Shown: piece after piece, positions 13,918-14,022 of the stretch
Position numbering within the stretch: position 1 is the first letter of the stretch
Layout of the letters: every line of letters begins with the position of its first letter
Program-made: the position numbers and the translations under genes
The notes under the pieces: generated by a model
What the model saw: only the letters and a program-made list of their open reading frames with translations
Told to the model about the DNA's origin: nothing
Databases searched by the model: none
Source of the DNA: Oscillospiraceae bacterium
Lineage (GTDB): Bacteria; Bacillota; Clostridia; Oscillospirales; Ruminococcaceae
NCBI GenBank assembly: GCA_900765125.1
Contig: CAAFQL010000344.1
Location: 1-14,022 of the forward strand
Direction of reading: 5' to 3'
Length of the DNA: 14,022 bases

Positions 13918-14022
13918 TTGAGGAGCAAACGTGCTTTGATAGTTACCGGTGTTACCGAATCAGGCTCTGGAGTTGTGCCGTTTCTCAGACAATGCGGTTT
14001 TTCTGATGTTTGCACTGCGATA
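13918..14022 (+). CDS. Probable response regulator (possibly ANTAR antiterminator), N-terminal 35 residues
   Basis: Only the first 35 codons are in the window. They read (M)RSKRALIVTGVTESGSGVV then PFLRQCGFSDVCTAI. The pattern of a hydrophobic beta strand, a helix with a LRQCGF segment and a second strand resembles the start of a receiver domain. In Clostridia, glnA is often followed by an ANTAR-type response regulator (NitR-like) with an opening of this kind, and the position directly after a GlnA homologue supports this. The start is TTG: AAAGGAG (13902-13908) lies 9 bases upstream and no ATG is suitably placed. The ANTAR domain itself would lie outside the window, so the call rests on context plus a short match. 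Confidence 0.55.
   Translation, partial: MRSKRALIVTGVTESGSGVVPFLRQCGFSDVCTAI

Overview
The window reads as a chromosomal segment of an anaerobic, low-GC, Gram-positive plant-fibre degrader close to Ruminococcus (Oscillospiraceae, Clostridia). Evidence for this is a dockerin-bearing secreted pectate lyase with Thr-rich linkers, AGGAGG-type ribosome binding sites, near-consensus sigma-A promoters, a T-box leader, a PadR/DUF2812 pair and a single-pass L,D-transpeptidase. Species cannot be fixed from the sequence alone. No rRNA, tRNA, CRISPR array, insertion sequence or phage gene was seen.

Left part (1-5202), branched-chain amino acid synthesis. A minus-strand operon ilvB-ilvN-ilvC (ilvC is cut by the window edge) encodes both acetolactate synthase subunits and ketol-acid reductoisomerase. 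It is divergent from leuA (2-isopropylmalate synthase, long form). The 617-base divergent region holds a promoter for each side. leuA is preceded by a complete T-box riboswitch with a Leu CTC specifier. The ilvB promoter instead carries a perfect 7-bp inverted repeat between its -35 and -10 boxes. Thus the leucine branch appears to sense uncharged tRNA-Leu, while the common pathway seems to be controlled at transcription initiation.

Middle part (5241-6283): a small PadR regulator and a DUF2812 membrane protein form a two-gene operon. Its promoter is overlapped and followed by TATCGT/ACGATA palindromes, probably autoregulatory operators. A bidirectional terminator separates it from the next gene.

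Pectate lyase (6316-10365, minus): a 1349-residue secreted protein. Order: signal peptide, beta-sandwich, PL1 lyase, Thr linker, CBM77-like module, Thr linker, beta-sandwich, second PL1 lyase, Thr linker, type I dockerin. It has its own perfect-consensus promoter and is probably a cellulosomal pectinase.

Right part (10629-14022, plus): a membrane-anchored L,D-transpeptidase (YkuD fold) with a long basic Ser-rich cytoplasmic tail. It is followed, after a hairpin, by a glutamine synthetase-like protein and the start of a probable response regulator. The glutamine synthetase homologue has lost several catalytic residues (two metal ligands became Lys, the ammonium-site Asp is Tyr, and the NRSxxIRIP loop is absent). 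It is therefore probably not a working glutamine synthetase, and its pairing with a regulator makes it the most interesting item here. A four-Cys insertion in IlvB is the second.
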